From: Punctularia strigosozonata HHB-11173 SS5
Lineage: Eukaryota; Basidiomycota; Agaricomycetes; Corticiales; Punctulariaceae
Assembly (NCBI RefSeq): GCF_000264995.1
Contig: NW_006767438.1
Span: 470,911-534,910 of the forward strand
DNA: 64,000 nucleotides
Direction: 5' to 3'
Shown here piece after piece: positions 26,755 through 39,791 of the stretch. Made by a program: the position numbers and the translations under genes. How positions within the stretch are numbered: the stretch's first letter is position 1; each line of letters starts with the position of its first letter. Under the pieces are notes generated by a model. It searched no databases, was not told the origin of the DNA, and was given only the letters and a program-made list of their open reading frames with translations.

Positions 26755-27057
26755 GATGGAGGTGAGGAAAAGTTGCGTTATGCACGATGCAGGTTCACAG
26801 GATATTTCATGACAGCCTTCCCAATAGGCTGTCATATTATGTAGTTAATGCAGCCTACACGGATGATGTAGCCTAGTAGATCAGTCATCTCCTTTGACCG
26901 TGGGCGCCAAGTCACGTGTGTCCGTGTAAACGCGGTCGCGCGCGTCTTGTTCTCCTCTGCGGCCTCCCGTACCTACTCTCGCGTTTGCAGCTCTATCTCA
27001 CTTCTACCTCCGATACACGTCTTCGACACAGATTAAGCCGCGAGTCAGGCGCGCAAA
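26755..27057. promoter_or_regulatory. Shared divergent promoter, NAA15 / PDS5
   Basis: 303 bp separate the two ATGs (26754 minus, 27058 plus). The PDS5-proximal part is pyrimidine-rich (for example 27000-27025). No TATA box is evident, as is common for housekeeping genes. Confidence 0.6.
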
Positions 27058-30000
27058 ATGGTTGCCCAAACGCGAGGGGCTAACCAGTCTAGTCCGCACA
27101 AGTTGAAGTTCAGAGACAAGCTCGTCGGAAAAGGGCTTTCGACGGATGCTCTGCTCAAGAAGCTCAAGGGACTTCAGCAGGAGCTCAAGGATATGGATCA
27201 GGCTCATGTTGATGTATCCTCGCTACATGTTGTTCGCAAGGAGCTCATCCACAGCACCATCTTCTTGCATCGGGATCAAGGCGTCAAGGCGTACGCCGCG
27301 TGTTGTCTTGCCGATATCTTGCGCCTCTACGCGCCGGATGCCCCATATACTCAGAACGAACTCCGGGATATCTTTCAGTTCTTCTTTCAGCAGCTCGAAA
27401 AGTATCTGAAGGGTCAGGACTCTCCCTACTACGACCAGTATTTCCACCTCTTAGATTCACTGTCCACCGTCAAGAGCGTTGTACTTGTATGCGACCTCCC
27501 CGAAGCTGACGACCTCATCGTGACCGTATTTCGCCATTTCTTCGCGATCGTGCGCCGCGACTTGCCACAAAATCTGAGGATGCATATGGCGGACATACTC
27601 GTCGCGCTCACCGACGAATCCACCACCGTCCCGTCTGGCGTCATAGAGATCCTCATGGCACAGTTTACGGATAAAAACGCAGTAAGTAGTCTTATTCGCG
27701 CGGGTACCCGGTGATCTGAATTGTTTCTAGCGCTCGGATCAACCAGCCTACCAGATGGCGGTCAACGTATGCAACGCCACTGCAGACAAGCTTCAGCGGC
27801 ACGTATGCCAGTACTTCACCGATATTATCACCGCTCGTCCAACAGAGGAAGACGAGGAAGCCGATTACACTGAAATCGAGGCCGCGCACGCTCTCGTTAA
27901 GCGGCTCAATCGGTCTTGTCCCGCATTACTGCACAACGTCGTGCCCCAATTGGAGGAGGAAATGCGCGTAGCGGACATCAAATTGCGTGTGATGGCGACG
28001 CAGGTCCTGGGGGAGATGTTCGCGGAGAAACGGGGCGCGGACTTAATGAGAAAATACCCAACGACTTGGGCAGCGTGGCTTGGACGGCACAAAGACAAGT
28101 CTTCGACTGTCCGCCAGGTATTCGTGGAGGCCACGAAAGGGCTGATCCAGAATCTACCGGAATCACGCGAGAGTCTCGAAGGTGCGTGCATCGCCTTGCC
28201 TTGACAACTTGCTTGACAACTTCCCGCAGAGGTCCTTGCTTCCAAGTTGTACGACCCAGACGACAAAGTTCGCACCGCCGTATGCAAGATATATGGCCAG
28301 CTCGACTACGAGACGGCTCTTCACCATGTTTCTGAGAATCAATTACGCACAGTTGTTGGACGAGGTTTGGATAAAAAGGTACATTTATTCTCACAGTGAA
28401 ATGATGGCGGCTCGTGCTGATCATAGCTCTCAGCATCCGGTACGCCTTGCTGCCTCCACCACGGCCGGAAAGCTCTGGATATTGGCGTACCCCGAGATGT
28501 ACGTTTCTCTACCGGATGTGATAATATTAGCGTCTGATTCCAGATAGTGAGAACGGAGATCCAGCAGCCATCCGGCATTTCTCTTGGATTCCTCAAGCCG
28601 TCTGCGACATGTTCGCCAACACTGATGCTCGGTACGACGTATCCGTCGCAAAATGATAACTGTGACACTGACCATCCGTGCAATTGCTAGTTCTGCTGCG
28701 GAGAATGCATTGTCAGAATACATATTTCCTTTACCCACAGCAAGCGCGAATGAGAAGGGGAAAGATGCTGGCATAGACGAAGGCGTGTGGACAGACAAGT
28801 TACTCACAACGATGAGATTCTTGGACGACAAAGGGATCAAATCAATGATCAATTTCACGGGTATCAAGCACTCGTAAGTTTTTCTGGGAGTGGACACGGA
28901 CTCGAGGCTGAACGGCGTTGTAGGCGACCCACCGTGTACGAGGGATTCCTGCAAGCTTGTATCGAGAATAACGTGCGTTTTCTATATCCTCTCTTACCAA
29001 AAAAAATGGCATTAATAATGCTGTAGGGGGGTGTGATCGACGAAGACGAGGAGAAAGTTGTCAAGAAACTCGCGAACATCATAAAACGGATCTCAGGTGA
29101 CTACTTTACCGAACGTCCTGAATGAGCTCAACAAACTGGGTACAAGGGACGTTTCCGGACACGCAGAAAGCTGCAGACGATCTGCACACATTTGCCAAGT
29201 TGAACGAAGGACGATTGTACAAACATCTTAAGGCTTGTATGGACCCTCAGACAGATCTCAAAGGTCTTGTGAAAGCCACAGTACGTCTTTCACCCCCTTC
29301 GTTGGCTCGCTCGTGCTGAACCTTCAATTGCAGACCGAATTCATCAAGCGGCTGGAGCAATCGTCTGCAGCAATCGTCCCGACCATGAAAATTGTCCTCC
29401 GGCGTGCCAGTCTCCGCGTTATCAACCAGTCTTTGATACCTACTCTCATCAAGCGCGTACAGAAGGGGGATCCATCAGGCGATGGTCATGGCACCAGCCA
29501 AGCACAGCTCAACGCAAACAACGCACACGCCTTGTTAACGATCATCTCAAAGTATCTACCAGCTCTGTACAAACCTCACGTGAACGAGCTCGCCAAGGGA
29601 CTGGCAGAGGATAAGAATCCTCGAATGGTGGAAGTGTGCTTACAGGCGCTCGCGAGCGTGGCCAAAGGCGACCCCAATCTTGCTCCTTCGTACAAGAAGA
29701 CAGCGGAGCGAGTCCAACGGTACGCTTTGTCCTCCAACAAACGGCATAGCAAGTTCGCTGCCCGTTTGCTGGCCATATCTAAGAATGCCGCGCAATCATG
29801 CCAACAAGTCGTTGACGTGAGTGAATTATCAACTCGCTTCCCCTCCAATTATCTCAACTGTTGCTAGAACATCGCGGACTCTCTCCCTGAGGCTGTCGAC
29901 GAACAGCTTGTTGCATATGTCGCTGTGTTGCAACAGCTCGCGCATATGGCACCAGACGCGTTCGAGCAGAAGAGTGATGTCATCATCGCCCACCTTTTGA

Positions 30001-31850
30001 AGGAAGTCCTCATGGCTCCGTGCCCGCTTGATGAGGTCCGTGTGAGAAACGAGCAGAAAGACACTGTCTCACATTCGCTTCCTTTAGGACGCCATGGAAG
30101 ATGACGCGGAGTGGATGGAAGACTCTCAATTGCCTCCACAACTTCAAGCAAAGCTCCTCTCGATGAAGCTTTGCCGAAACCGGTGCCTTGCGCACGCGTC
30201 GTCAGACAACGCGTTGGAAATTGCCACTCCAGTGCTCAAAATGTTCATCACCGTCATCTCAAATGGCGGCTCTTTCACGGCCGAAAGCGACGACAAGTCA
30301 GTCGAGGGTCACATTGCGCATCAGAGGGTATTTAACTGACGCGTGTGGACAGTCCCAAGGTGAAATCACGTTTACGGCTCCAGGCGGCGATATCGTTGCT
30401 CCGTTTATGTACGGTACAGAAGTTCGCCGAGGCTATGTCTCGACATTTCGTCACGCTCGCCGTGATGGTCCAGGTAGCATTTCTCTTGTTTCGCCTTGGA
30501 AACTGGCTCTTACAAAAACTCTAGGATCCTTGCTTTCAAGTCCGCATCTCGTTTTTGACGAAGTTAATCATCTTATTGTCTCCGAGGAAACTGCCGCCTT
30601 ACTTCAATACCATCCCTTTCCTCACTGTTCACGACCCGGACCCCGAGGTGATTCAGTCGGTAAGCATGGTGTCATTGATATCAAAGGTAGACAATGCTCA
30701 ACTTCTATAGGCTAAAGCGTTCGTGGCGTTTGCGTCACGCACATGGCCACCTTCGATACGCTCAACAGATTTGGAGTTGCTATTTCTTCGCTTTCTACAT
30801 TTGCTTGCTCATCATCCCGACTTTGGTACCGACCATGAACAATTGCTTGAGATGGCGAAGTGAGTTGGTCTGTTTCGCTATCGGGCAAATCTTACAATAT
30901 CGTAGATATTTGGACTTCTACATCGAGCTCGTTGCGACGGAGGAGAACATCTCTCTTCTCCATCATCTCGCTATGAGATGTAAGACGGTTAGGGATGCTG
31001 AATCCGACAGCGAGGTTGGTCTTGCGCCCAACGATAAACCATCCACGTATTTATGCATGGCAACAGCCTCTGTATATCATGAGCGAGTTGGCACAAGAGT
31101 TGCTGAAGGCCAAAGCTCATACGCGGTCGTGGAGCATTCAAACCTATCCAGGCAAAATCAGGCTACCAGGAGATATCTTCAAATCCCTCCCTGATGCGGG
31201 GATCAGGAAAAAAGTTTGTCCTCGATATGACGTCCAATGTACATTCTGACTCGGTCTCCCAGATCTGGGAGACTATATATCTCTCAGAACAGACATTGGC
31301 GTGGCTAGCGGAGCGGACTAAACCCTCTCAGAAGGCGATCAAGGTGAATCATTTTTTTCGTGACTGGATGGACATATCTCACCTTCATTTATCCAGGAGA
31401 GGCCCAAAGCCGAGCGACAACCTGCAGTCAAGCGCAAAGCCGGCGCATCCAAAACCAATGGGCGGTCTAAGTGCGTTGCCGCGGCGGTGTTGCTCGAAAC
31501 GATTCTCATCCCTTCTGGCAGGCGAGCAAGGAGGAAGAAACGTAACGACGATGACGACGATGAGGAATCGAGGGCTTCCGATACAGAAGGAGACCAGAAC
31601 AACTCTGATGCAGAGATGGACGAGGAACGATTGCCAAGCTCTAGGGCCGGCTCCGCACCACCCACCAGCGAAGCTGGCGAGGAAGAACCGGAGCAAAGAC
31701 CCTCTCGAGGAGCTCGAACAAGGGCCAAGGTCTGAAATTCTCCTCATACTAAATGCATCATGTCTAACATACATGTGCACGCAGGCGAAGATCAAGGAGC
31801 AGTCCAAACGTTCCCCGAAGAAGCACGCAGACGGGGACTCATCAGAGTGA
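27058..31850 (+). CDS. PDS5: Cohesin-associated protein Pds5
   Basis: HEAT-repeat regulator of sister-chromatid cohesion that binds the Scc1-Smc3 region of cohesin in the nucleus. ATG 27058. The N-terminal region has the family sequence LVGKGLSTDALLKKLKGLQQ, then HRDQGVKAYAACCLADILRL, APDAPYTQNELRDIFQFFFQ and SVKSVVL-type text (LDSLSTVKSVVLVCDLPEAD). HEAT helices continue through LRVMATQVLGEMFAEKRGAD, AWLGRHKDKSSTVRQVFVEA, DPDDKVRTAVCKIYGQLDYE and HPVRLAASTTAGKLW. The C-terminus is charged and disordered (RRARRKKRNDDDDDEESRAS; KIKEQSKRSPKKHADGDSSE), as in other Pds5 proteins. More than ten short introns. Stop TGA ends at 31850. Confidence 0.92.
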
Positions 31851-32058
31851 TGAAGCCACAAAGTGATGTTTGATATTTATTCGTCGATCTATGGTATTGT
31901 TCAATGTTATCTGCTGCGCTGCCTGCATGACCTCCTTCCTACATGTACGTAATTTGCGGATGGATTATGAACCAAGGAAAACAGATGAAATGGCATAGGG
32001 GAGTCAATGATGATGATCTTATGATCCGGCGCGACAAACCGAAAGGAAAATGTGGTAT

Positions 32059-34250
32059 TCAAAGCAATTCTGAATCGCTGCTGTCGACGCTTCCGAGGTT
32101 CGAAGAGGACACTGACGAAGTCTCTAACATATCCCAGTGACTCTCTGAGTCAGTGGTAGCAGGACTTTCGGATCGGATTGATCCGCTTCCGACGGACGCA
32201 AGGGATCGTCCATCCCCATCTGCGAACGGATCTGCGCCTTGCTGGACAGGTGTTTCCACCGTGCCGAGTTTAGGTTCCGCCTGGAGCGACGTCCCAAGTT
32301 CCCCTCGGATATCCTCACTCAGGCCGGGAATGGACGAATGTATCCTCTGCTCCAGCAGAGCGCGCGTGCCTGGCAGCAAGCTGCCCCCCGAACCAGAGCT
32401 GGCATCATCAGACGCAGACTCCCAGGTATCATCGGAGTCCGAATCCGTCATCTCGTAGTCCGTGGTAGGCGGGGGGGTAGGGGAGGCAATCAGGCGGCCG
32501 GAGCGCCCAGGCATACCAGCGAGCCAGATGCCTCCAAGGATCTTGTCCTCATCATCGCTTTCCTCCCGTCTGGATTTACGCTTCCCTTCGTGGGGCAGGG
32601 CCTCGTCTCCATCGGGCTTCCGCTTGTGGTCAGCTCTGGCTACATCGTCAAGCCAGGAGCTGAGACTATCCTGAGGGAAGCTCTTCTGATCGGCGATCCA
32701 CTCTGTATTCCCCCATGGACCCGGCACAAAGCTGGACCCACGCATGCCAGACGGCGTGGGTATAGTCTCTTTCTCCTTGCCCTTGCCTTTAGCGCTGCGA
32801 GGGCTGGCGAGATTCTCGTCGGTCTGGATTTTCAGGTGCTTGACGGTTTCCATGCTAGCGGTGCGCTTCAGGCTCTTCTTCTCGCGAACCTCCTCCCAGC
32901 GCACGAGGGCTTCACGCTCACGGACATGGCGATCGAGCATCTCGTCCCACAAGGACTTGCTGTGAGTCGGGCGAACGTTGCGCATCACCCAGTCCGTATC
33001 GAGCATGGCGAGGTGCATCGTATCCTTGTAGGCCCCATCGGAAGGGTCGATGGTAGAGCGACGACGAAGTCCTTCGTTGACAAAGCCTCTGGAAAACGGA
33101 TAGTAATGTCAGTGACCGCCAGCGCCTGGATAGACATTGCCTGAACGTACATCTGGGTGAATAGGCGCCTGACGTGGTCGTTCTTGGAGGGGTCTAGGAC
33201 AACGGCCTGAACCCGGTGCAATCCCAACGAGTCGAAGCACCAACTGAGGACCTGCTCAAGTGCACGACGGGCATATCCCTTGCCGCGGTGCTGCCGTCCA
33301 ATGACGATGCCAATGTTAACCTCGCCAGCGGGAACGTTATCCGGAGGTGTCACCGTCACATAGACGTAGCCGACCGTCGTCTGCGTTTCCATCATCATTC
33401 GCGTGGTCGCGGAGGGGTCCGGCGACCTCCTGGACTCGGGATCGAAGGTGTCGTCGCCATTGCGTGGATAAGTCGCGCGGCCAAACGCTGAAGCAACGAC
33501 AGAAGGAGGGTAAGGAAGAGGACGAGTTGTCCACTCGTATTCTTCGAGATTGACGTGGGGTGATCCAGCGGGTTCCATGAAACCTGAGTTGAAGGTAGCG
33601 CCACCCTCCCGATGAACTTGTTCACTGGGCCAGCGCGGAGCGTCCCAGCTCTCGTAATATTCATCCAAAGCAGTAGCGCTGGAATGGTCGCCGGAGCCAG
33701 GCGGCGTTGCCTGCTCCTTCCACGGATACGTTGAAGGGCCTTGGGTATAGGAAACGTCTTCGAGAGGATCGAGCAGCCCACGCCTCCAGCTTTCGGATGC
33801 TTCCGATGTCGCCATCTGCTGCTTGGGCGGCTCGGGCTTGCCGGTTCGTTTCCCCAAGACTTCGGCGAAGTAGAAGCAGTGTTCCGCGAAGCTGGGGAGG
33901 ATAGGTACGGGGGATTGAGCCGCCTCGACGGAGTGGTTGCGAAGGTCCTCCCAATACTCCTGGACATCTTGATCAAACAGCGTCGCCGGGTCAGCGTCGG
34001 GCGCTAGGACGATTTCTAGATCGGTGGGCTGCAGCTCGGAGCCCTTCTCAAAGAAGGCTGGCATGACAGACGCGTGGAATAGCGTTCGATGTTCAGACCA
34101 GCCAGTAGCAGTAGGCCTTATAACGAGGAGGTTACGCTGGGGCGAGTCAACGGCTGTGAACTGCGGAACCACGAGTCGGGCCATGTTATATTGGCGAGCG
34201 CTCTGCTGTTTGATGAAGCCCGAAGCCGGCTCTTTAGCGCCCCAATACAC
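32059..34250 (-). CDS. GNAT-family N-acetyltransferase with long disordered tail
   Basis: Acetyl-CoA-dependent acetyltransferase of unknown substrate. The GNAT fold is clear at about residues 290-390: VGYVYVTVTPPDN, NIGIVIGRQHRGKGYARRAL (Q/R-x-x-G-x-A acetyl-CoA loop), SLGLHRVQAVVLDPSKND, then after a short intron (begins GTACGTTCAG, ends TTTTCCAG) IGFVNEGLRRR. The N-terminal 280 residues and the last 300 are low-complexity. The tail has nuclear-signal-like KRKPDGDEALPHEGKRKSRR and many Ser/Asp stretches (EMTDSDSDDTWESASDDASS). Start 34250, or the in-frame ATG at 34184 (MARLVVPQFTAVD). It ends SVDSSDSELL. Confidence 0.85.
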
Positions 34251-34700
34251 TCCGGAGCAGCCGCAGCATCACGAGTCCATTCCAGACCGAGAGAGGAAAT
34301 GGTCGGGTCTTAGTGCAATAATCGAAGTTTCCCATGGTGCTTAGTTGAAGAGACGTGGACGCAACACAATGGAGATGGCGACGGGAGGAGGCAAGACGCA
34401 ACAACATTCGGCCAACACAGGGCAATAATCTAGAAGCCGCATTACGCGTGTTATTCACACTATCACATCAGATCGTTACAGTACTCAAAGTCACATCCAT
34501 CGCTGCACACCACTGCACACCACTAGCTTCGGCACCACTCAGAATAGTTCGTTGATCTCGAATGCCAGGAGAGAGCATGTCATTGTGGCATATGCATATG
34601 GAACACGGCATGCGGAAGCGAAAGTGGTAGCGACACGGATACGGGATATGCAAGTAAGAGCGTTTACTATAGAAAGGAACGCATTAGTAGCTAGGACAAG
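34251..34700. other. Intergenic, no gene seen
   Basis: Between the GNAT gene start and the 3' end of eL42, both minus strand. A 74-codon minus frame at 34234-34458 overlaps the GNAT start and has no recognisable match. Confidence 0.5.
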
Positions 34701-35352
34701 CTAAGTCCGAGGATCCTGACGTACGAAAGTGAGGGCGGCACCCTTGGTCTTTTTCTCGCCACCAAGCTCGAAGCTATTGCATCCAGTGAGGCGGGGAACG
34801 AAAGCAAGCAGGGCAGGAAGACGTACTGCTTGCAGCGTTTCAGCGACAGCTGCATCTTGTACTTGCACACCGTGCACTCCAATCGCAGCACGACCTTCTT
34901 AGTCGTCTTCGCCTAGAGACGAGGTTGGAATCCGATATCCATCTGATCTAAAGCGACGGCGCTTATCGCGTACCTTCTTGTGGAAGACGGGCTTGGTCTG
35001 ACCACCGTAGCCGGATTGCTTACGGTCGTATCGCCGCTTGCCCTGCGCAGCCAACGAATCCTTGCCCTTCTTGTACTGAGTGACCTTGTGGGGGCTACAT
35101 CCACGACCCATCGTCAGAACACCTTCAAACCAGTCAATCAACGGGATCGCATACGTGTGCTTCTTGCAGGTCTTGCCCTTGCAGTCTATTCATCCGTTTT
35201 GACCGTAGGCTCAGTCCCTACGTCACGCATAATTGGTCATAGAATAGCTCACAGGTGCGGCGTGTCCTACGATCCGAAAGGAGATGATTAGATTCTACTG
35301 AGCATATAGACATAGTCACATTCAACGATACTGACTTGGGGATATTGACCAT
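34701..35352 (-). CDS. RPL42: 60S ribosomal protein eL42 (L36a/L44)
   Basis: Component of the large-subunit E site. Six exons in 652 bp reconstruct a 113-residue protein starting [20 protein letters not shown], continuing [60 protein letters not shown] and [16 protein letters not shown], ending VRQDPRT. The four zinc cysteines are present (C12, C17, C74, C77). Residue 56 is Pro, the form associated with cycloheximide sensitivity in yeasts. Five small introns, all GT-AG, as is usual for basidiomycete ribosomal protein genes. The start ATG at 35352 is followed after 17 coding bases by an intron beginning GTCAGT. Confidence 0.97.
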
Positions 35353-36097
35353 GGTGCCGGCGTCGACGGGCGAAAGACCGAGCTTTGGGAAGGAGGAGAG
35401 GATGCGTGAGAAAAGCAAGCAGGTGCTGTACAGCTGGAGAAGGCTGTCTTCGCGCCGCTGATCAATGCGAACTGCCTTACAATTCAGTGTTTTTTCACGA
35501 TCGAAGCCAAAGAGTCGATACGCCTTCCTTACGTCCGCGACCAACCCTGGATACACGCGAACTTGAGCGAAGGGGAGCGCGCTCTACCATGTGCATGGAT
35601 CGCTGCGGTCGATAGTGTTCCCTCAACTGTGCAAATTTAATGGTCCAATCGTGCAAGGGATCATGTGGAACGTCCCGATACTTCTGGCGAACTACTTGAA
35701 TTCAAAGGATGCTTATCAACCTTCGAGTTCTAATGGGGAGATTGCGGATGGAAACAGTCATACATAGCATTGCTTCCTTCGCTCCAACGGTTGATAATTG
35801 GCCCATGATATAACCTGATAACAAAGATAACTAAGCTACCGCTGAACCTCGGCGCCGATCAGCGCTCATCGGAGGTGAGCGGGAACCGTACACACTTCTT
35901 TGTGGATGATGACTCTTGCGTTACCTTTAGCGTATTAGCACGAATGCATCCACGTACGTCGATCGGATGACCTCGGCAATTCCGTTTCGCCATCTACTTG
36001 GCAACATAAAGCGCCTGCCCATGTTCGGTCGAAGTTGTCTCCTTCCCTTCCTGTTGGTATCCGCCTTCCGCAGACGCCCTCGTAGAGAGGTCAGCAT
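35353..36097. promoter_or_regulatory. Divergent intergenic region, eL42 / TPR-CHAT gene
   Basis: 745 bp between the two start codons. It must hold both promoters. No protein-like frame and no clear TATA box were seen. It marks the change from the housekeeping block to the accessory island. Confidence 0.5.
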
Positions 36098-39000
36098 TTG
36101 ATCCCCATTCCTTGGGGACCCGTACCCCGTGATCCAACAGCCATAGGCAGGATGAAACTCCACGACTGGGTGGTAGCCCCGGACCTCGAGTCAATCGAGA
36201 GAGCGCACAAAGAGCAACTTCGCGATATGGAGAACGCTATCGTCGCGTGCTGTTGCGCACTGCAGGGGACGCGCGACGATGATTCACGACTCCCAGATTA
36301 TGCGCTTGAGCTGGCTTTCCAGCTCGCGCGGCGATACACGTATTTCGGTGAGGTCCTGGATCTTGAACAGGCTGCCGATATCTGCCGGTGGGGGCTCCGT
36401 CACGACCAACTCTCGATAACTTCACGTGTCGCCCTCCTCGATCGTCTCGGAGAGGCTGTCGGGCACCTCTGGCGGCACGATCGGCAAAGCTCTCATATAG
36501 ACGATGCACTAGCCGCGCATGTGGAATCATCAGCCCTCCGGCGAGTTCATGACCTCGACGAATCTCATAACGTACATTGCTTGGGAAACGCCACACTCAA
36601 ATTAGCTTTCTCCAGCCCTCATCCGTCCTCCGGGTTACACGAGGCTCTTGCTCTCTTCAAGCAAGCGGCCCGTATGACCAAGTTGAAAGAGTCTCGCGCA
36701 AAATCGTTAATCTTCGCATGCGATACTATCCCCTTAATCTTCGAAATCGCAGGAGACAACCGATTTGCAGAAGGCTTGGAGTTGATCAAGGAAGCAATGG
36801 ATTTGATTACACAAGACGACCCGCTTTTTGGATTGGCACTCCTCTCACTGGGAAAGACGCTGTGGAAGTCATTTCAGTCTCAAAATAATCACGATTCCGT
36901 AGAGGATCTCAAAACGGCTTTGATCGTACTACGGAATGCAAGCAACGTTAGCGCCATCACATCCCCGGCGCTTCACCGACACGCGACCCATATCCTAGGG
37001 TGGGCGTTATTAACCAGCTTCGAAGAAACGGGCAACTTGGATCATCTCGACGAGGCGATGAAACTGGCACGCATGGGACTGGCCACTTTCGAAGCTGGGT
37101 CGGTCAATAGGACTGTCGCAGTCCGCAAGCTCCAGTTCTGCCTGCGCCGTCGCTACGGAAGATTGGGCCTTCCACACGACCTCGACGAATCAATCGTGCT
37201 GGGTCGCATGGCTCTGGATACGTCACCTCCGGGGGACTTCGAAAGACCATCAACTCTCTGTTTTCTCGCATCGAGCCTACTGCAAAGATATGCCCGGTCA
37301 CACTCTGAGGACGACCTGGGAGAAGCTATGCATCTGTCCGAGGAATCCATAACCCTAGCTCAAGACGTCGACTCTGCCAAGTGTCTACGCACTCTCGGTG
37401 AAGCCCGCTTATATCACGCGGTCGATATTTCACAGAACATTGACGAGCTGCACGAGGCGATATCAGTCTTGAGGAAGTCGTTGTCGCTCATTGCCGATGA
37501 TCAGATCGGCAGGATCGAAACAATTGATACTCTCGCCACTGCCCTCCGTGCACAGGCACAGCGGACGAAAAGTGTTATTGATTTGGAGGAGGCAGTCTCG
37601 TGTCGCCGCAGATCCCTCTCCGACATCCCTCCTGTCCGACCAGATTATCCACATATGCAAGCTCTGCTCGCGGACGACCTTTTGGCCTTACATGAACTGG
37701 CAAACCGGCCAGGCGACCTCAACCTCTGCATGTCGTTCTTCCGAGATGCCGTCACCAATCCGTACGGTAATCCGCGGGACTCGTTACAATCCGGAAAGCG
37801 ATGGATAGATGCGGCGACGCGTCACGAGCGGATCAGTGACATCTCCGAGGCCCATCACCACACCATCGGTCTCCTACCTCGATTAGCATACAGCGGGTAC
37901 GATGCAGCAACACGGCTGCAATTCATGAGGGAGACTCCGGGGTTAGCACTCGGAGCAGCCAACCACGCGCTCCGGTACTCGAACGCAGAAAGGGCGATCG
38001 AGTTTCTAGAACAAGGCCGATCCGTCTTGTGGAGTCGGGCGCTTCAACATCGATATCACTTCCGCGATCTTCCACCTACCCTCTCTTCACAGCTCAATGC
38101 TATCACCGCCAAGTTGGAACGGCCGATTGGTGTCAAGTTGGCGGGAGGTATGACGGGCGACTGGGAGATGGCCCATCGTCGTCGCTTGATTGATGAGTTT
38201 GACTCGGCACTGGTGCAGATAAGGAGAACTCCGGGCTTTGAGAGGTACCTTCTACCGAAGAAGTACAGCGCGTTACGAGCTGCAGCTGCCAAGGGACCAA
38301 TTGTAATCCTGCTGCCCGGCAAAGACCTATCGCATGCCATCATCATCAGTCCCCGGAACGAATTACAACCTCTCCCTCTGCCAATCACGACTGAGCGCCT
38401 GGCCGAACTGGCCGGTACCTTGTCGGGCGAGAATTCCGTCGCAAAACGGCGCAATGCGTCTTCTTCTCTGGACACCGATCGTCTTTCCCTCCTCAAAAAG
38501 CAGGTTGCCAAGAAAAAGGTCGACTCGGAGGACGCATACGTTGACATCCTCACAGAGCTATGGCAAAAAGTGGTACATCCTGTGATTAACCGTCTGAGAT
38601 ACGAGGTCAGAGCACATCGATCACGCTACCTTTTTTTCTCGCTAATTTTGGTCCTTTGCCATCCAGGCCTGCGCTCTCGATGAGAGACCTCGGCTTTGGT
38701 GGTGTCCCACTGGTCATTTCACCTTCCTTCCTATCCATGCCGCTGGGGTGTACGATGCTAGCTCCATGAGCCAATGCGCATCGGACTACGTCATCTCATC
38801 CTACACGCCAACGCTGGAGACGCTCATGAATGCACGAGAAGAATTCCATCGCTTATCCGATCAGCTATCTCCGCGACTGCTGCTTGTTGGCCAGCCCGAG
38901 GCCCCTTATTGCCAACCACTGCCGAAGACGGTGGACGAAGTCCAGGCGGTCAAAGACATAATCTCATCCTCGAGGTTGAGTGATTCTGGCAGGTCCTGGC

Positions 39001-39673
39001 AACAAGTGAGTATTCTTAGTCAAGATGCCACGACGAAGCACGTTCTGGAGGAGCTGCCGGGTGCATCCATCGTGCATCTGGCTTGCCATGGTTTCCAGAA
39101 CCACGAGGACCCGTTCAGGAGGTCAGTGCGACGCGTCCTTGGCTTGATGTCATCGCTGATAGGGTGTTGTAGCGGATTTGTAATGATTGACGGGGTTCTG
39201 ACGGCATCTCACCTTATGGACCTCAAGCTGCCCCATGCTTTCTTCGCATTTCTGAGCGCTTGCGAATCTGCGATGGGCGATCAGGTATGACGATATCATT
39301 TCATTGACGCGCTGGACCCAAGGCTGATCGAACGATTTCGCAGAATTTGCCAGACGAGACCCTGCACCTCGCAGCGACGATGATGTTTGTTGGCTTCAAG
39401 AGCGTCATTGGGACGATGTGGTGCGTATAATGTCCCTCAGGAGCTCGCCAAATATGGAGATACTCATACATCCGCTTCCCATCTAGGTCCATGAACGACT
39501 TTGACGGGCCAGAGGTCGCCACAGCCGTGTACCGCGACCTTTTTGGAGAGCGCCAATCGGACGAGCTGGACCCAGAAAAAATCCCAAGGGCTCTCGACGC
39601 TGTGACTCGTCGAATGAGACAAGCAGGCTTACATCCCTCACGATGGGCGACCTACATTCACATGGGAATCTAG
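36098..39673 (+). CDS. TPR-CHAT protein (caspase-like CHAT peptidase fold), intact
   Basis: A long N-terminal array of TPR-like helices is followed by a CHAT domain related to caspases and separase. Repeats recur with DLEQAADICRWGL-, DHLDEAMKLARMGL-, DLDESIVLGRMAL- and DLEEAVSCRRRSL-type units. The linker AIEFLEQGRSVLWSRALQHR precedes CHAT. Splicing restores WWCPTGHFTFLPIHAAG, SDYVISSYTPTLETL, the catalytic His in IVHLACHGF, the catalytic Cys in FLSACESAMGDQ, HLAATMMFVGFKSVIGTMW and the end PSRWATYIHMGI. Four GT-AG introns (the first begins at about 38608 after NRLRYE). Start 36098, or 36152 (MKLHDWVV). About 1,090 residues. Substrate and trigger are unknown. Such genes are strongly expanded in agaricomycetes, and CHAT partners in bacteria are proteases in defence systems. 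Confidence 0.88.
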
Positions 39674-39791
39674 AGCACGGAGCTAGATGTCAAATATATT
39701 GTAATGATAATAAAGTCAGATTCATGTGTGGCTATCGGCTGATACTACGGACGCTCTCAACACTGTGGGCCCATCAGATACTCTGATACTC

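Noticed and set aside
32239-33144. 301-codon plus-strand frame
   Set aside because: Antisense to the low-complexity tail and GNAT exon of the minus-strand gene; no recognisable motif of its own.
34234-34458. Minus-strand 74-codon frame with a presequence-like start
   Set aside because: It overlaps the GNAT start in another frame, ends quickly and cannot be spliced in frame to GNAT by any evident sites.
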